Origin: Polaromonas sp.
GTDB taxonomy: Bacteria; Pseudomonadota; Gammaproteobacteria; Burkholderiales; Burkholderiaceae_C
Direction: 5' to 3'
DNA length: 64,000 nucleotides
Assembly: GCA_013298815.1 (NCBI GenBank)
Contig: JAAFJF010000012.1
Location: 1 to 64,000, forward strand
The stretch's first letter is position 1, and the number at the start of each line of letters is the position of its first letter. A program made the position numbers and the translations under genes. The notes under the pieces are model-generated. The model did not search any database. It had not been told where the DNA came from and worked only from the letters and a program-made list of their open reading frames with translations. This document shows, one piece after another, positions 35,107 to 43,582 of the stretch.

Positions 35107-37515
35107 TTATCTTCTAGATTTCATTTTTTTCTTGAAAACGCCAGCGTTGTTTTCTTTTTTGGCAGCTACTTTGGCGCTGCTTTTCGTCATGGGGCCTGGG
35201 CCGGACAGACTGGAAAGCCCTGTTTTACTCACTGCAGAGGCTGATTTGCTGGATTTTTTGGCTTTGCTTTTACGGTCTGCAATTGCAGATTTAGGCGCTT
35301 TGCCACTGCTGGCATGGCTGGCTTTGCTTCTATCAGAGCGCGGTGCACCATACGATGCCGACTTCTCGTTACCGCCGTAGCCTTTGTCTTTCATGGCACG
35401 GGCGAGCAAATCGTCGCCCTTTAGAACAAATCTAAAATCGATTTTTCGTGCGTCCAAATCAACTTTACTGACCTGCACCCGCACTTTTGTTCCAATGGCG
35501 TATTTGATGCCAGTTCGCTCGCCGCGCAGCTCTTGGCGGGCTTCGTCGAACTTGAAGTATTCGCCACCCAGCTCGGTGATGTGGATCAAACCTTCGACGT
35601 ACATCGCATCCAGCGTGATAAACAGGCCAAAGCTGGTGACGGAGCTGACCACGCCGTCGAACTCTTCGCCCAAATACTCGCGCATGTACTTGCATTTGAG
35701 CCAAGCTTCCACGTCGCGGCTGGCTTCGTCAGCGCGGCGCTCGTTGGCGCTGCAATGCAGACCCGCAGCTTGCCAGGCCATGATTTCTTTTGTGGGTGCG
35801 ACGGTTTTTTCTAACTTATTTGCTGGCGCTTTGACGCGAGAAGCCAAGCGTTTCGCCAGCTTGTCTTGCGCTTCGCCCGGGGTCGGTAACGTTGGCAGCT
35901 TATATTTGCTGTTGGTCAAAATCGCTTTGATAACGCGATGCACCAGCAAATCGGGGTAGCGGCGAATTGGGCTGGTGAAGTGCGTGTACGCGTCGTAAGC
36001 CAAGCCAAAATGCCCGCTATTGCTAGGCGTGTAGATGGCTTGCGACATGGAGCGCAGCAGCATGGTGTGGATTTGCAACGCATCGGGTCGGTCTTTGGTG
36101 GCCAAAGCGATGGCTTGGAATTCGCCAGGCTTGGGTTCATCACCAATCGTCTGCGGCAGGCCAGTTGCCTTTAGGTAATTGCGCAGCGTCTCAATCTTTT
36201 CAGGCGTGGGGCCTTCGTGCACGCGGAACAAACCCGCGTGTTTGCTTTGCGCGATGTAGTCGGCACTGCAAACGTTGGCTGCCAACATGGCTTCTTCAAT
36301 CAAACGGTGCGCTTCGTTGCGGGTGCGGGCGATGATTTTTTCGATGCGGCCGTTTTCGTCGCAGACAATTTGCGTCTCCGTCGTTTCAAAATCTACCGCG
36401 CCACGCACCGCACGCGACGACAACAGCGCTTTGTACACATCGCTCAAATTCAGCAGATCTTGCACCCGCGCCTTGCGTTTGGCGGCTTCTGGGCCTTTGG
36501 TGTTGCTCAAAATCGCGGCCACTTCGGTGTAGGTGAAGCGCGCGTGGCTGAACATCACCGCTGGGTAAAACTGGTAGGCATGCACGTCGCCCTTGGCGGT
36601 GACCAGCATGTCGCAGACCATACACAGGCGCTCCACATCGGGGTTGAGCGAGCACAGGCCGTTGGACAGTTTCTCGGGCAGCATGGGAATCACGCGGCGT
36701 GGGAAGTAGACGCTGGTGGCGCGGTCGTAGGCGTCGATGTCTATCGCCGAACCGTTTTCAACGTAATGGCTCACATCAGCAATGGCGACCAGCAAGCGCC
36801 AACCTTTGCCTCTGCCCACCTTGGCGGGCTCGCAGTACACTGCATCGTCAAAGTCGCGGGCATCCTCACCGTCGATGGTGACCAAGGGCACATCGGTCAA
36901 ATCGATACGGTCTTTATTGTCTTGCGGGCGCACTTTGTCAGGCAATCCCTTGGCTTGCGCTAAACAAGCGTCAGAGAAAATGTGCGGAACGCTGTATTTG
37001 CGCACGGCGATTTCAATTTCCATGCCCGGGTCATCCACCTCGCCCAGCACCTCGATAACGCGGCCTACGGGTTGTCCAAAAAGTGCGGGCTGCTCGGTCA
37101 GCTCCACCACCACGACTTGGCCGGTTTTTGCGCCATTGAGACCATCGTTGCTCTTGCCGCCTTTAGCAATCAGCACATCTTGACCGTAGCGCTTGTCTTC
37201 CGGCGCCATGATCCAAACGCCACTTTCCTGCAGCAGCCGGCCGATGATGGGCTGCTCAGAGCGCGCCAAAATCTCGGTCACCCGCCCTTCGGGTCTGCCG
37301 CGTCGGTCTTGCCGCACGATGCTGACTTTGATGTGGTCTTTGTGCAAAACAGCGCGCATTTCATTGGGTGGCAGATAGATATCCGCTTCGCCGTCATCGC
37401 GCACTACAAAGCCGTGGCCGTCTCTGTGACCCTGGGCGATACCAGAAACTTCGGCTAATAAACCTTTGCCAACGATACTTTCGGCGACATTATTAGTGCG
37501 GTCGCCTCGATTCAT
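35107..37515 (-). CDS. rnr: Ribonuclease R
   Basis: 3'-5' exoribonuclease of the RNB family that degrades structured RNA and takes part in rRNA quality control. About 802 residues: cold-shock domains at the N-terminus (GHRDGHGFVVRDDGEADIYLPPNEMRAVLHKD), the RNB catalytic core with DLTDVPLVTIDGEDARDFDDAVYCE (Mg-binding Asp cluster) and HFTSPIRRYPDLLVHR, an S1 domain (LGEEFDGVVSSVTSFGLFITLD) and a basic Lys/Ser/Ala-rich tail. I start at ATG 37515; the frame stays open to 37635 but that runs antisense through tRNA-Leu. The usual N-terminal winged helix is missing or very short. Confidence 0.93.
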   Translation of the reverse strand: MNRGDRTNNVAESIVGKGLLAEVSGIAQGHRDGHGFVVRDDGEADIYLPPNEMRAVLHKDHIKVSIVRQDRRGRPEGRVTEILARSEQPIIGRLLQESGVWIMAPEDKRYGQDVLIAKGGKSNDGLNGAKTGQVVVVELTEQPALFGQPVGRVIEVLGEVDDPGMEIEIAVRKYSVPHIFSDACLAQAKGLPDKVRPQDNKDRIDLTDVPLVTIDGEDARDFDDAVYCEPAKVGRGKGWRLLVAIADVSHYVENGSAIDIDAYDRATSVYFPRRVIPMLPEKLSNGLCSLNPDVERLCMVCDMLVTAKGDVHAYQFYPAVMFSHARFTYTEVAAILSNTKGPEAAKRKARVQDLLNLSDVYKALLSSRAVRGAVDFETTETQIVCDENGRIEKIIARTRNEAHRLIEEAMLAANVCSADYIAQSKHAGLFRVHEGPTPEKIETLRNYLKATGLPQTIGDEPKPGEFQAIALATKDRPDALQIHTMLLRSMSQAIYTPSNSGHFGLAYDAYTHFTSPIRRYPDLLVHRVIKAILTNSKYKLPTLPTPGEAQDKLAKRLASRVKAPANKLEKTVAPTKEIMAWQAAGLHCSANERRADEASRDVEAWLKCKYMREYLGEEFDGVVSSVTSFGLFITLDAMYVEGLIHITELGGEYFKFDEARQELRGERTGIKYAIGTKVRVQVSKVDLDARKIDFRFVLKGDDLLARAMKDKGYGGNEKSASYGAPRSDRSKASHASSGKAPKSAIADRKSKAKKSSKSASAVSKTGLSSLSGPGPMTKSSAKVAAKKENNAGVFKKKMKSRR

Positions 37516-37607
37516 GCTTTGTGTTTTGATACAATCACCCTTTTCCTGAAATTCAAAATTTTGTTTCAGTGCCACATCATTTAAATATGGCACTTGGGAC
37601 ATCATGG

Positions 37608-37692
<85 letters not shown>

Positions 37693-37810
37693 AAATATCT
37701 ACTGAAATATGCTTCATTCAAGTAGATTCTAGGCGCAAATTCATTCATTCTCATTACCAATTTATTGCGGCCTAAGCTTTAAACCATCTTGCACCAAATC
37801 TGAGCCGACC

Positions 37811-38293
37811 ATGACCCGACTTTTACGCGACGCCATGAGCCACTTTGCCACCGGCGTCACCGTGGTCACCACGCATTTTGAGGGGCAAGACTTCGGCATG
37901 ACCTGCAATTCCTTCAGCACTGTGTCGCTGGAGCCCGCTTTGGTGCTGTGGAGCATCCGCAAAGAATCGCTCAGCCACCTTGCCTTCACCAATCGCACAA
38001 ATAATGGTGGCGGCTACATGGTCAGCGTCTTAGCCAGCCACCAGCAAGCTGTTGCCATGCAATTCACCCACGGCACGCAAGCAGACCGCTTTCATAACGT
38101 GCCCGTGGAGCGCAGCCCCAGCCAGAACCCCCGCGTTTCAGGCGCTGTTGCGTGGTTTGACTGCCAGCTAGAACAAGTCGTCACCGCCGGCGACCACGAC
38201 ATTTTGATAGGCCGCGTGGTAGATTTTGGCAGCCACGAGGGTGAAAGCTTGGTTTATAGTCAACGGCATTTTGGGACGTTTAAACCCTTATAA
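37811..38293 (+). CDS. Flavin reductase family protein
   Basis: 160-residue FMN-binding split-barrel protein of the flavin reductase-like group (LLRDAMSHFATGVTVVTTHFEGQDFGMTCNSFSTVSLEPALVLWSI, then the GDHDILIGRVVDF near the C-terminus). Such proteins reduce free FMN or FAD for two-component monooxygenases or act alone. No oxygenase partner is adjacent. It is the first of five same-strand single genes each followed by a 45-bp repeat copy. ATG start; no strong SD seen. Confidence 0.87.
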   Translation: MTRLLRDAMSHFATGVTVVTTHFEGQDFGMTCNSFSTVSLEPALVLWSIRKESLSHLAFTNRTNNGGGYMVSVLASHQQAVAMQFTHGTQADRFHNVPVERSPSQNPRVSGAVAWFDCQLEQVVTAGDHDILIGRVVDFGSHEGESLVYSQRHFGTFKPL

Positions 38294-38299
38294 ATGACT

Positions 38300-38344
38300 C
38301 TAGCCGGCGTATTTATTGCCTAAGCAGCTATTAAAAGTATAGTG
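38300..38344 (+). repeat. 45-bp repeat, intergenic copy E
   Basis: Near-consensus copy beginning 6 bp after the flavin reductase stop, sense orientation, and ending 11 bp before the next start codon, so nearly the whole intergenic gap is the repeat. Confidence 0.9.
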
Positions 38345-38355
38345 TTTTTGTAGTA

Positions 38356-38919
38356 ATGCCAGCCCCAAAATTCTTCAAAACACCGCAGCACTTTAGTGAC
38401 TGGTTGGCCGCTCATGCAGCGATTGAGCGCGAGCTGCTCGTCGGCTTCTACAAAGTCGGCTCAGGCCACCCCAGCATGACCTGGCCAGAGTCCGTTGACG
38501 AGGCGCTCTGCTACGGCTGGATAGACGGCGTGCGCAAACGGATTGACGATGCGTCGTACACCATTCGCTTCACACCGAGGAAAACCACCTCTATCTGGAG
38601 TGCCGTAAACATCAACAAATTCAACGACTTACAGCAACAAGGCCGTATGACGCCCGCTGGCGAAAAGGCCTTCTCCTTCCGTACAGAAGCCAAATCGAGG
38701 ATTTACGCGTTCGAACAAACCGAGTCCGCCGAGTTGTCAGACCAAGAGATGCAAGCCTTCAAACGCGAAAAAGCCGCCTGGGCTTACTTTGAAGCCTGCC
38801 CGCCTGGCTATAAAAAACAAATGCTTCACAGGATCACCACTGTAAAAAGAGCCGAAACCAGAGCGGCTAGGTTGGCTAAACTGCTGGAAGCGTGCAAAAA
38901 AGGCGAGCGAATCAAGTAA
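38356..38919 (+). CDS. YdeI/OmpD-associated family protein
   Basis: 187-residue protein of the YdeI family (bacteriocin-protection, OmpD-associated). The N-terminal FKTPQHFSDWLAAHAAIERELLVGFYKVGSGHPSMTWPESVDEALCYGWIDGVRKRIDD stretch and RFTPRKTTSIWSAVN (about 75-89) are the family hallmarks; the C-terminal half (YKKQMLHRITTVKRAETRAARL) matches the basic helical end. The biochemical function is unknown; E. coli YdeI affects peptide resistance. It lies between repeat copies E and F with no operon partner. Confidence 0.87.
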   Translation: MPAPKFFKTPQHFSDWLAAHAAIERELLVGFYKVGSGHPSMTWPESVDEALCYGWIDGVRKRIDDASYTIRFTPRKTTSIWSAVNINKFNDLQQQGRMTPAGEKAFSFRTEAKSRIYAFEQTESAELSDQEMQAFKREKAAWAYFEACPPGYKKQMLHRITTVKRAETRAARLAKLLEACKKGERIK

Positions 38920-38958
38920 ATTGGCTAATTTATGCCGTTTTACCCCCTATTTATGCCT

Positions 38959-39003
38959 CTAGCCGGCGTATTTACTGCCTAAGCAGCTATTTTATTTATA
39001 GCA
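38959..39003 (+). repeat. 45-bp repeat, intergenic copy F
   Basis: Near-perfect consensus copy (CTAGCCGGCGTATTTACTGC, then GCAGCT and TTTATAGC) 40 bp after the YdeI-like stop in sense orientation. Confidence 0.92.
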
Positions 39004-39052
39004 ATTTTCGATTACACCATTCCCTGATTTCAGCAGCAATATTGCTGGCATC

Positions 39053-39081
39053 TTGCATGTACATACATTTGTGCATACAAT
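39053..39081 (+). promoter_or_regulatory. Promoter of the BrnT-BrnA fusion remnant
   Basis: TTGCAT (39053-39058) and TACAAT (39076-39081) with a 17-bp spacer, matching sigma-70 spacing. The start ATG at 39089 lies 7 bp after the -10, so the transcript may be leaderless. GCATGTAC and GTGCATAC repeats around it may be an antitoxin operator. Confidence 0.55.
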
Positions 39082-39088
39082 GAAATTC

Positions 39089-39463
39089 ATGCAGATTGAA
39101 TTTGACCCCGAAAAGGCACGAATAAACCCACTCAACCATGAGGGCGTGACCTTTGATGAGGCGAAAGCTGTGCTGCTTGACCCGTATGCACTGACGCGAG
39201 AAGACGCCGATATGGATTTCAGCACGGCCAAGCCGGTTAAAGACACGCCAGCATTGGCGAAACTGCAAGCCGCGCAAGGTGGAAAATCACGCATCACCAT
39301 GCGCGTGGACAACGCGACCTTGGCTGTGTTTAAGGTGCAAGCCGAGATGACGGGCGGCAGCTACCAAACGCTGATGAACGAAGCTTTGGCAGAATTTGCG
39401 CAAGGCCGCAGGCTGGCAGATGTCGTACGTGAGACGATCAAACAAGAGCTGCATGCAGCGTAA
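39089..39463 (+). CDS. BrnT-BrnA fusion: truncated toxin joined in frame to antitoxin
   Basis: 124-residue protein. Residues 1-41 (IEFDPEKARINPLNHEG, FDEAKAVLLDPYALTREDAD) match the N-terminus of BrnT RNase toxins. From M42 (MDFSTAKPVKDTPALAKLQA) onward the sequence is a complete BrnA antitoxin with the ribbon-helix-helix region SRITMRVDNATLAVFKVQAEM and the TGGSYQTLMNEALAEFAQG tail. The middle and C-terminal parts of BrnT, which hold most of its catalytic residues, are absent and both parts are in one frame. This is best explained by a deletion that removed the toxin but kept the antitoxin. It may still bind DNA or neutralise a related toxin. Confidence 0.75.
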   Translation: MQIEFDPEKARINPLNHEGVTFDEAKAVLLDPYALTREDADMDFSTAKPVKDTPALAKLQAAQGGKSRITMRVDNATLAVFKVQAEMTGGSYQTLMNEALAEFAQGRRLADVVRETIKQELHAA

Positions 39464-39472
39464 TTTAGGCCT

Positions 39473-39517
39473 CTAGCCGGCGTATTTATTACCTAAGCAG
39501 CTATTTTAAATATAGCG
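39473..39517 (+). repeat. 45-bp repeat, intergenic copy G
   Basis: Near-consensus copy starting 9 bp after the BrnT-BrnA stop, sense orientation, in an 88-bp gap before the GFA gene. Confidence 0.9.
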
Positions 39518-39551
39518 AAATTGATAGTTTTTGCACTAAAAAGGATTCGAT

Positions 39552-39968
39552 ATGAACATCACTGGCCAATGCCACTGCGGCGCTATCTCATTCACCGCCC
39601 TGATTGATCCCACAAAAATCGTCGCCTGCCACTGTGCAGACTGCCAAACCTTCTCAGGTGCACCCTACCGCGCCGTTGTTTTCGCAGTTGCCGAAAACTT
39701 CCACATGACAGGTACAGCCAAACATTACGTCAAAACCGCCGCCAGCGGCAACCCGCGTGCGCAGGGCTTTTGTGGCAACTGCGGCACCCAGCTCTACGCC
39801 ACCGAGCCAGAGACACCAAAACTCTACGGTATCCGCCTAGGCTGCGTCAACGAACGCGTCCAGCTCGCACCGACTATCCAAATCTGGGGCAATTCAGCCA
39901 TGCCGTGGTTGAAAAATCAGCAAAATGTGCCGCATCATCAAACGGGAGTGACCAGCCCGTTGATTTAG
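39552..39968 (+). CDS. GFA (glutathione-dependent formaldehyde-activating) family protein
   Basis: 138-residue zinc-binding protein of the GFA/CENP-V fold. The Zn ligands are visible as CHCG (residues 7-10), ACHCADC (about 25-31) and GFCGNCGTQLY (about 72-82). Despite the family name, most members have not been shown to act on formaldehyde, so no reaction is assigned. It stands alone between repeat copies G and H; the short upstream gap has an AAAAAGGA site before the ATG. Confidence 0.9.
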   Translation: MNITGQCHCGAISFTALIDPTKIVACHCADCQTFSGAPYRAVVFAVAENFHMTGTAKHYVKTAASGNPRAQGFCGNCGTQLYATEPETPKLYGIRLGCVNERVQLAPTIQIWGNSAMPWLKNQQNVPHHQTGVTSPLI

Positions 39969-39984
39969 GTGCTATTTATGGCTC

Positions 39985-40029
39985 TAGCCGTCGTATTTAT
40001 TGCCTGAGAAGCTATTATAAATATAGCAA
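39985..40029 (+). repeat. 45-bp repeat, intergenic copy H
   Basis: Slightly diverged copy (CTAGCCGTCGTATTTATTGC) starting 16 bp after the GFA stop, sense orientation. It is followed 34 bp later by a large palindrome. Confidence 0.88.
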
Positions 40030-40063
40030 AAATCGCCCAAATTTAGCATTATCTACAACACCG

Positions 40064-40127
40064 TCATTCCCGCGAAGGCGGGAATCCACTACCGCCACTA
40101 TGGATTCCCGCATTCGCGGGAATGACA
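40064..40127. repeat. 64-bp palindrome from two inverted ATTCCCGC-type repeats
   Basis: Outer arms GTCATTCCCGCGAA/TTCGCGGGAATGAC (40064-40077, 40114-40127) and inner arms GCGGGAATCCA/TGGATTCCCGC (40079-40089, 40102-40112) form one long hairpin with a 12-base loop. Each arm is itself a small palindrome. The unit also occurs at 29510-29529. It lies in the 236-bp gap before the DUF4238 gene, which otherwise shows no gene. Confidence 0.9.
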
Positions 40128-40204
40128 AGATTTTGGCTGATGAACAATCTCGGTTAAATTGAATACTCCAAATACTTCTTAAAACATTTTTTTCAGTAGA
40201 TTCT

Positions 40205-41293
40205 ATGGCCACAAACAAAAATCAACACTTTGTTCCACGATGCTATTTACGGCCTTTCACTATAGATGAAGAGAATAAAGCAATCAATCTCTACAACATA
40301 GATAGAAAAAAATTTATCCCTAAAGCTCCAGTAAAAAATCAATGCTCAAAAGATTACTTTTATGGACAAGACGACCAATTAGAGCATGCTATCCAACTGG
40401 TTGAATCTGGATATGCTGCTTCTTTAAGAAATATTCTGAATTCAAACAAAAAACTATCGGAAGAAAATAAAGAAGTATTGAAAACATTCTGGTTATTTCA
40501 ATATATGCGAACTGAAGCTGCAGCAGAGCGCGCCGTAAAAATGAGCGAGTCGACACGAATAACAGCAGGAATCGATGAAAAAGATTTTCATCTAGAAATT
40601 AAAGAAGCGGTGCAAATAGCTATGAAAGCTTTTGCAAAGTCAATGCATATTATTGATGATTTAAAATTTTGTCTAATTCGAAATAAAACAAAAAAACCAT
40701 TTATTACATCCGATGATCCTGCTGTTTTAAGTAATAAATGGCATTTTGAAGATAAAAGAACGCAGATGCGTTCGTTCGGATTACGCTCCGCTGGAGCAGT
40801 CGCCATACTTCCGCTAAGTCCAAAGTTACTTTTCTTAGGTTATGACGGTGATGTTTACAACGTTTCACACAATTTTAATGTCGTCGATGTGAAGAACGAG
40901 CGCGACATTTCGGCATTTAACGAACATCAATTTTTGAATTGTCGCGCCAATATTTTTCTTCAAAAATCTGAACACGCTGAAATTATTAATGATGCTTATA
41001 TGGAGGTTGAAAAGATTCGTCCCCAATCCCGCCACCTAATACATTATGCAGTTTTAGATCATACTGACGAAAATTTCAAACGATATGTGACAATTTCTGC
41101 GACTGAGCGTGACAAACACGAAGAAGCAATATTGCACTCTCAAGTAGTTCATCCACAACCTCGATTTTGGCCAAGTCAAATTAAAAACAGAACCAATGGC
41201 TCTGTTTACTCAAACGATACAGGAATGGGATTCAGAAGGTATCAAGGAAGCTTCATTCATAGTCAAAAATCTTTTCACCGAGAAAAAGCATAA
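40205..41293 (+). CDS. DUF4238 domain protein
   Basis: 362-residue protein with the DUF4238 N-terminal signature NQHFVPRCYLRPFTIDEENKAINLYNID (7-34) and the later ITSDDPAVLSN motif. The family is widespread in accessory regions, including near mobile elements and defence genes, but has no established function. No signal peptide or membrane helix seen. The gene is markedly AT-rich compared with its neighbours and uses codons such as AAA, ATT and AAT heavily, consistent with horizontal acquisition. It is bracketed by repeat copies H and I. Confidence 0.83.
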   Translation: MATNKNQHFVPRCYLRPFTIDEENKAINLYNIDRKKFIPKAPVKNQCSKDYFYGQDDQLEHAIQLVESGYAASLRNILNSNKKLSEENKEVLKTFWLFQYMRTEAAAERAVKMSESTRITAGIDEKDFHLEIKEAVQIAMKAFAKSMHIIDDLKFCLIRNKTKKPFITSDDPAVLSNKWHFEDKRTQMRSFGLRSAGAVAILPLSPKLLFLGYDGDVYNVSHNFNVVDVKNERDISAFNEHQFLNCRANIFLQKSEHAEIINDAYMEVEKIRPQSRHLIHYAVLDHTDENFKRYVTISATERDKHEEAILHSQVVHPQPRFWPSQIKNRTNGSVYSNDTGMGFRRYQGSFIHSQKSFHREKA

Positions 41294-41300
41294 TTTAACT

Positions 41301-41345
41301 CTAGTCGGCGTATTTATTGCCTAAGCAGCTATTAAAAATATAGCG
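41301..41345 (+). repeat. 45-bp repeat, intergenic copy I
   Basis: Near-consensus copy (CTAGTCGGCGTATTTATTGC) starting 7 bp after the DUF4238 stop in sense orientation and ending 2 bp before the rimO stop codon on the other strand. Confidence 0.92.
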
Positions 41346-41347
41346 AA

Positions 41348-42766
41348 TCAAATCGGCAAAGCCACCAAATCATGCCCCTGCGTACCCACAATGCGGGCTT
41401 TGGTGAACTCGCCTACCTTCAGGGTTTTGCTGATTTTCTCGGGGGGTAGGAGTTTCACGACGCCGTCGATCTCGGGGGCGTCGGCGTAGGTGCGGCCTAG
41501 GCCGCCTTTTTTGCCCAAGGCGGGGGCGGAATCTACCAAGACTTGCATGGTTGCGCCTACGCGGGTTTGCAGTTTGGCGGCGGAGACCGCTTCGGCGACT
41601 TCCATGAAGCGGACGCGGCGCTCTTCACGCAATTCTATCGGCAGCATGCCGGGGATGTCGTTGGCGGTCGCGCCTTCCACCGGGCTGTAGGCAAAGCAGC
41701 CAGCACGGTCGATTTTGGCTTCTTTCATGAAGTCCAGTAAATGCGTGAATTCGGTCTCTGTTTCACCGGGGAAGCCTGCAATAAACGTGCTGCGGATGAC
41801 GATTTCAGGGCAGACTTCGCGCCAGCGCAGGATGCGCTCCATGTTTTTCTCGCCGCTGGCGGGGCGTTTCATGCGTTTGAGCACATCGGGGTGGCTGTGT
41901 TGCAGCGGTACGTCCAGGTACGGCAGCACCTTGCCTGTGGCCATCAAAGGGATGATTTCGTCCACACTTGGGTAGGGGTAAACGTAGTGCAAACGCACCC
42001 ACGCGCCGTATTGTTCGGCAATCTCGCCCAAGGTCTGCACCAGCTCCAGCATGCGGGTTTTGACGGGTTTGCCGTCCCAAAAGCCCATGCGGTATTTGAC
42101 ATCGACGCCGTAAGCCGAGGTGTCCTGGCTGATGACCAGTAATTCTTTCACGCCGCCTTTGAACAGCGCATGCGCCTCTGACAGCACATCGCCAATCGGG
42201 CGGGAGACCAAGTCACCACGCATGGACGGGATGATGCAAAACGTGCAGCGGTGGTTGCAGCCTTCAGAGATTTTGAGGTAGGCGTAATGCCGTGGCGTGA
42301 GCTTGATGCCCGCCACGCCAAAAGAATTGGGCACCAGGTCGACAAACGGGTCGTGCGGTTTGGGCAGGTGGGTGTGGACGGCGTCCATGACCTCTTGCGT
42401 GGCGTGCGGGCCAGTGACGGCGAGCACGCTGGGGTGCATTTGGCGGATCAAATTGCCTTCGGTTCCGGCGACATCGCCCTCTTTTTTGGCACCCAGGCAG
42501 CCGGTGACGATGACGCGGCCATTGGCGGCCAGGGCTTCGCCAATCGTGTCCAAACTTTCTTTGACGGCATCGTCGATGAAGCCGCAGGTGTTGACGATGA
42601 CCAGGTCCGCCCCTTCAAAGGTTTTGGAGGTTTGGTATCCTTCGGCGCTCAGTTGCGTGAGGATCAACTCAGAATCGGTCAGCGCCTTGGGGCAGCCTAG
42701 GCTGACGAAGCCGACTTTAGGAGAGGAATTAGGGGATTTGATAGGGGAAGAAATTACTGCGCTCAT
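41348..42766 (-). CDS. rimO: Ribosomal protein S12 methylthiotransferase RimO
   Basis: Radical SAM enzyme adding a methylthio group to an aspartate of ribosomal protein S12. The 472 residues comprise the N-terminal UPF0004 domain ([42 protein letters not shown], holding the auxiliary-cluster cysteines), the radical SAM core with [15 protein letters not shown] (CxxxCxxC, about 165) and a C-terminal TRAM domain. The ATG at 42766 gives a 15-residue Ser/Pro-rich extension before the conserved start. It lies just downstream of phaR on the same strand, separated by 48 bp. Confidence 0.96.
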   Translation of the reverse strand: MSAVISSPIKSPNSSPKVGFVSLGCPKALTDSELILTQLSAEGYQTSKTFEGADLVIVNTCGFIDDAVKESLDTIGEALAANGRVIVTGCLGAKKEGDVAGTEGNLIRQMHPSVLAVTGPHATQEVMDAVHTHLPKPHDPFVDLVPNSFGVAGIKLTPRHYAYLKISEGCNHRCTFCIIPSMRGDLVSRPIGDVLSEAHALFKGGVKELLVISQDTSAYGVDVKYRMGFWDGKPVKTRMLELVQTLGEIAEQYGAWVRLHYVYPYPSVDEIIPLMATGKVLPYLDVPLQHSHPDVLKRMKRPASGEKNMERILRWREVCPEIVIRSTFIAGFPGETETEFTHLLDFMKEAKIDRAGCFAYSPVEGATANDIPGMLPIELREERRVRFMEVAEAVSAAKLQTRVGATMQVLVDSAPALGKKGGLGRTYADAPEIDGVVKLLPPEKISKTLKVGEFTKARIVGTQGHDLVALPI

Positions 42767-42814
42767 CCCGCTATTGTCGCAGTTTTAAGGATTTCCTATA
42801 AAAAATCAACGTGC

Positions 42815-43363
42815 CTATTTAGCTTTAAGCCCAAACGCGTTCAACATAACTTCTGTTTGTTTTTGCATTTGCGCCATTGCCGTGCCCATCATGCCCTGCA
42901 TCAATGGGTTTTGTGGGCTCATGTATGTGGTCCAAGCCTCTGGGCTGAGACCTTTGGCTTGCTCTTTCATTTTGGACTGCATGTCGGTGAAAGATTGCAC
43001 GTTTTTCTCTAAATACGAGCCCATAAAGCCTTGCATGGAGTTGCCATAAAAGCGGATGATATTGGCTAGCACCGCCTCGGTAAACATGGGTACACCTGCG
43101 GTTTCTTCTTCCAAAATGATTTGCAGCAGAATACTCCGCGTCAAATCGTCATCCGTTTTAGCGTCTACCACCATGAATGGCTCGCTTTTCATGACTAATC
43201 GCTTCACTTCCGCCAAAGTGATGTAGCTAGACGTGTCAGTATCGTACAGCCTGCGATTCGGGTATTTTTTAATCACGCGCAGACTATTTATCTGCGTTTT
43301 TTGAGCCTGCTTATCAAATTTTGTGTGTTTGGCAGCTGGCGTGCTTGTTTTTTTGGTAGTCAT
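42815..43363 (-). CDS. phaR: Polyhydroxyalkanoate synthesis repressor PhaR
   Basis: 182-residue regulator that binds PHB and represses phasin and its own genes when no polymer is present. The N-terminal DNA-binding domain is clear (VIKKYPNRRLYDTDTSSYITLAEVKRLV, about 30-57; VVDAKTDDDLTRSILLQIILEEE), followed by the PHB accumulation domain (ANIIRFYGNSMQGFMGSYLEKN) and a Met/Gln-rich C-terminus typical of polymer contact. I start at ATG 43363. It is about 27 kb from phaCAB, next to rimO. Confidence 0.95.
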   Translation of the reverse strand: MTTKKTSTPAAKHTKFDKQAQKTQINSLRVIKKYPNRRLYDTDTSSYITLAEVKRLVMKSEPFMVVDAKTDDDLTRSILLQIILEEETAGVPMFTEAVLANIIRFYGNSMQGFMGSYLEKNVQSFTDMQSKMKEQAKGLSPEAWTTYMSPQNPLMQGMMGTAMAQMQKQTEVMLNAFGLKAK

Positions 43364-43582
43364 AGTTAAAACGGTTATCGCTTTATTTTGTCGTTTATTG
43401 CAGTGCAACACATTCTAAGTACGCTAACTGTGTACAAAACTAAGGATTACCCTGAATAACTGTATTTTAGGTGCCTCAAAAACGCAAAAAAACTTAAACC
43501 GTTGATTTACAATTTACATTGATTTTTTTCTTTTTCCGTTAAACGCGTTTTTTCTTTCACTACATACTTTTGGAGCGTTCTC

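Noticed and set aside
36217-36963. 248-codon plus-strand open frame across rnr
   Set aside because: Antisense to the rnr catalytic core; composition reflects rnr codon bias and no domain is visible.
37697-37727. ATCTACT/AGTAGAT inverted repeat after tRNA-Leu as terminator
   Set aside because: The stem is short, the loop is 17 bases and no T-run follows, so it was not called.
39770-40162. Open frame ending in SFPRRREST and SRIRGNDK
   Set aside because: It is the GFA gene read in another frame and then through the palindromic repeats; these peptides are a well-known false-ORF pattern.
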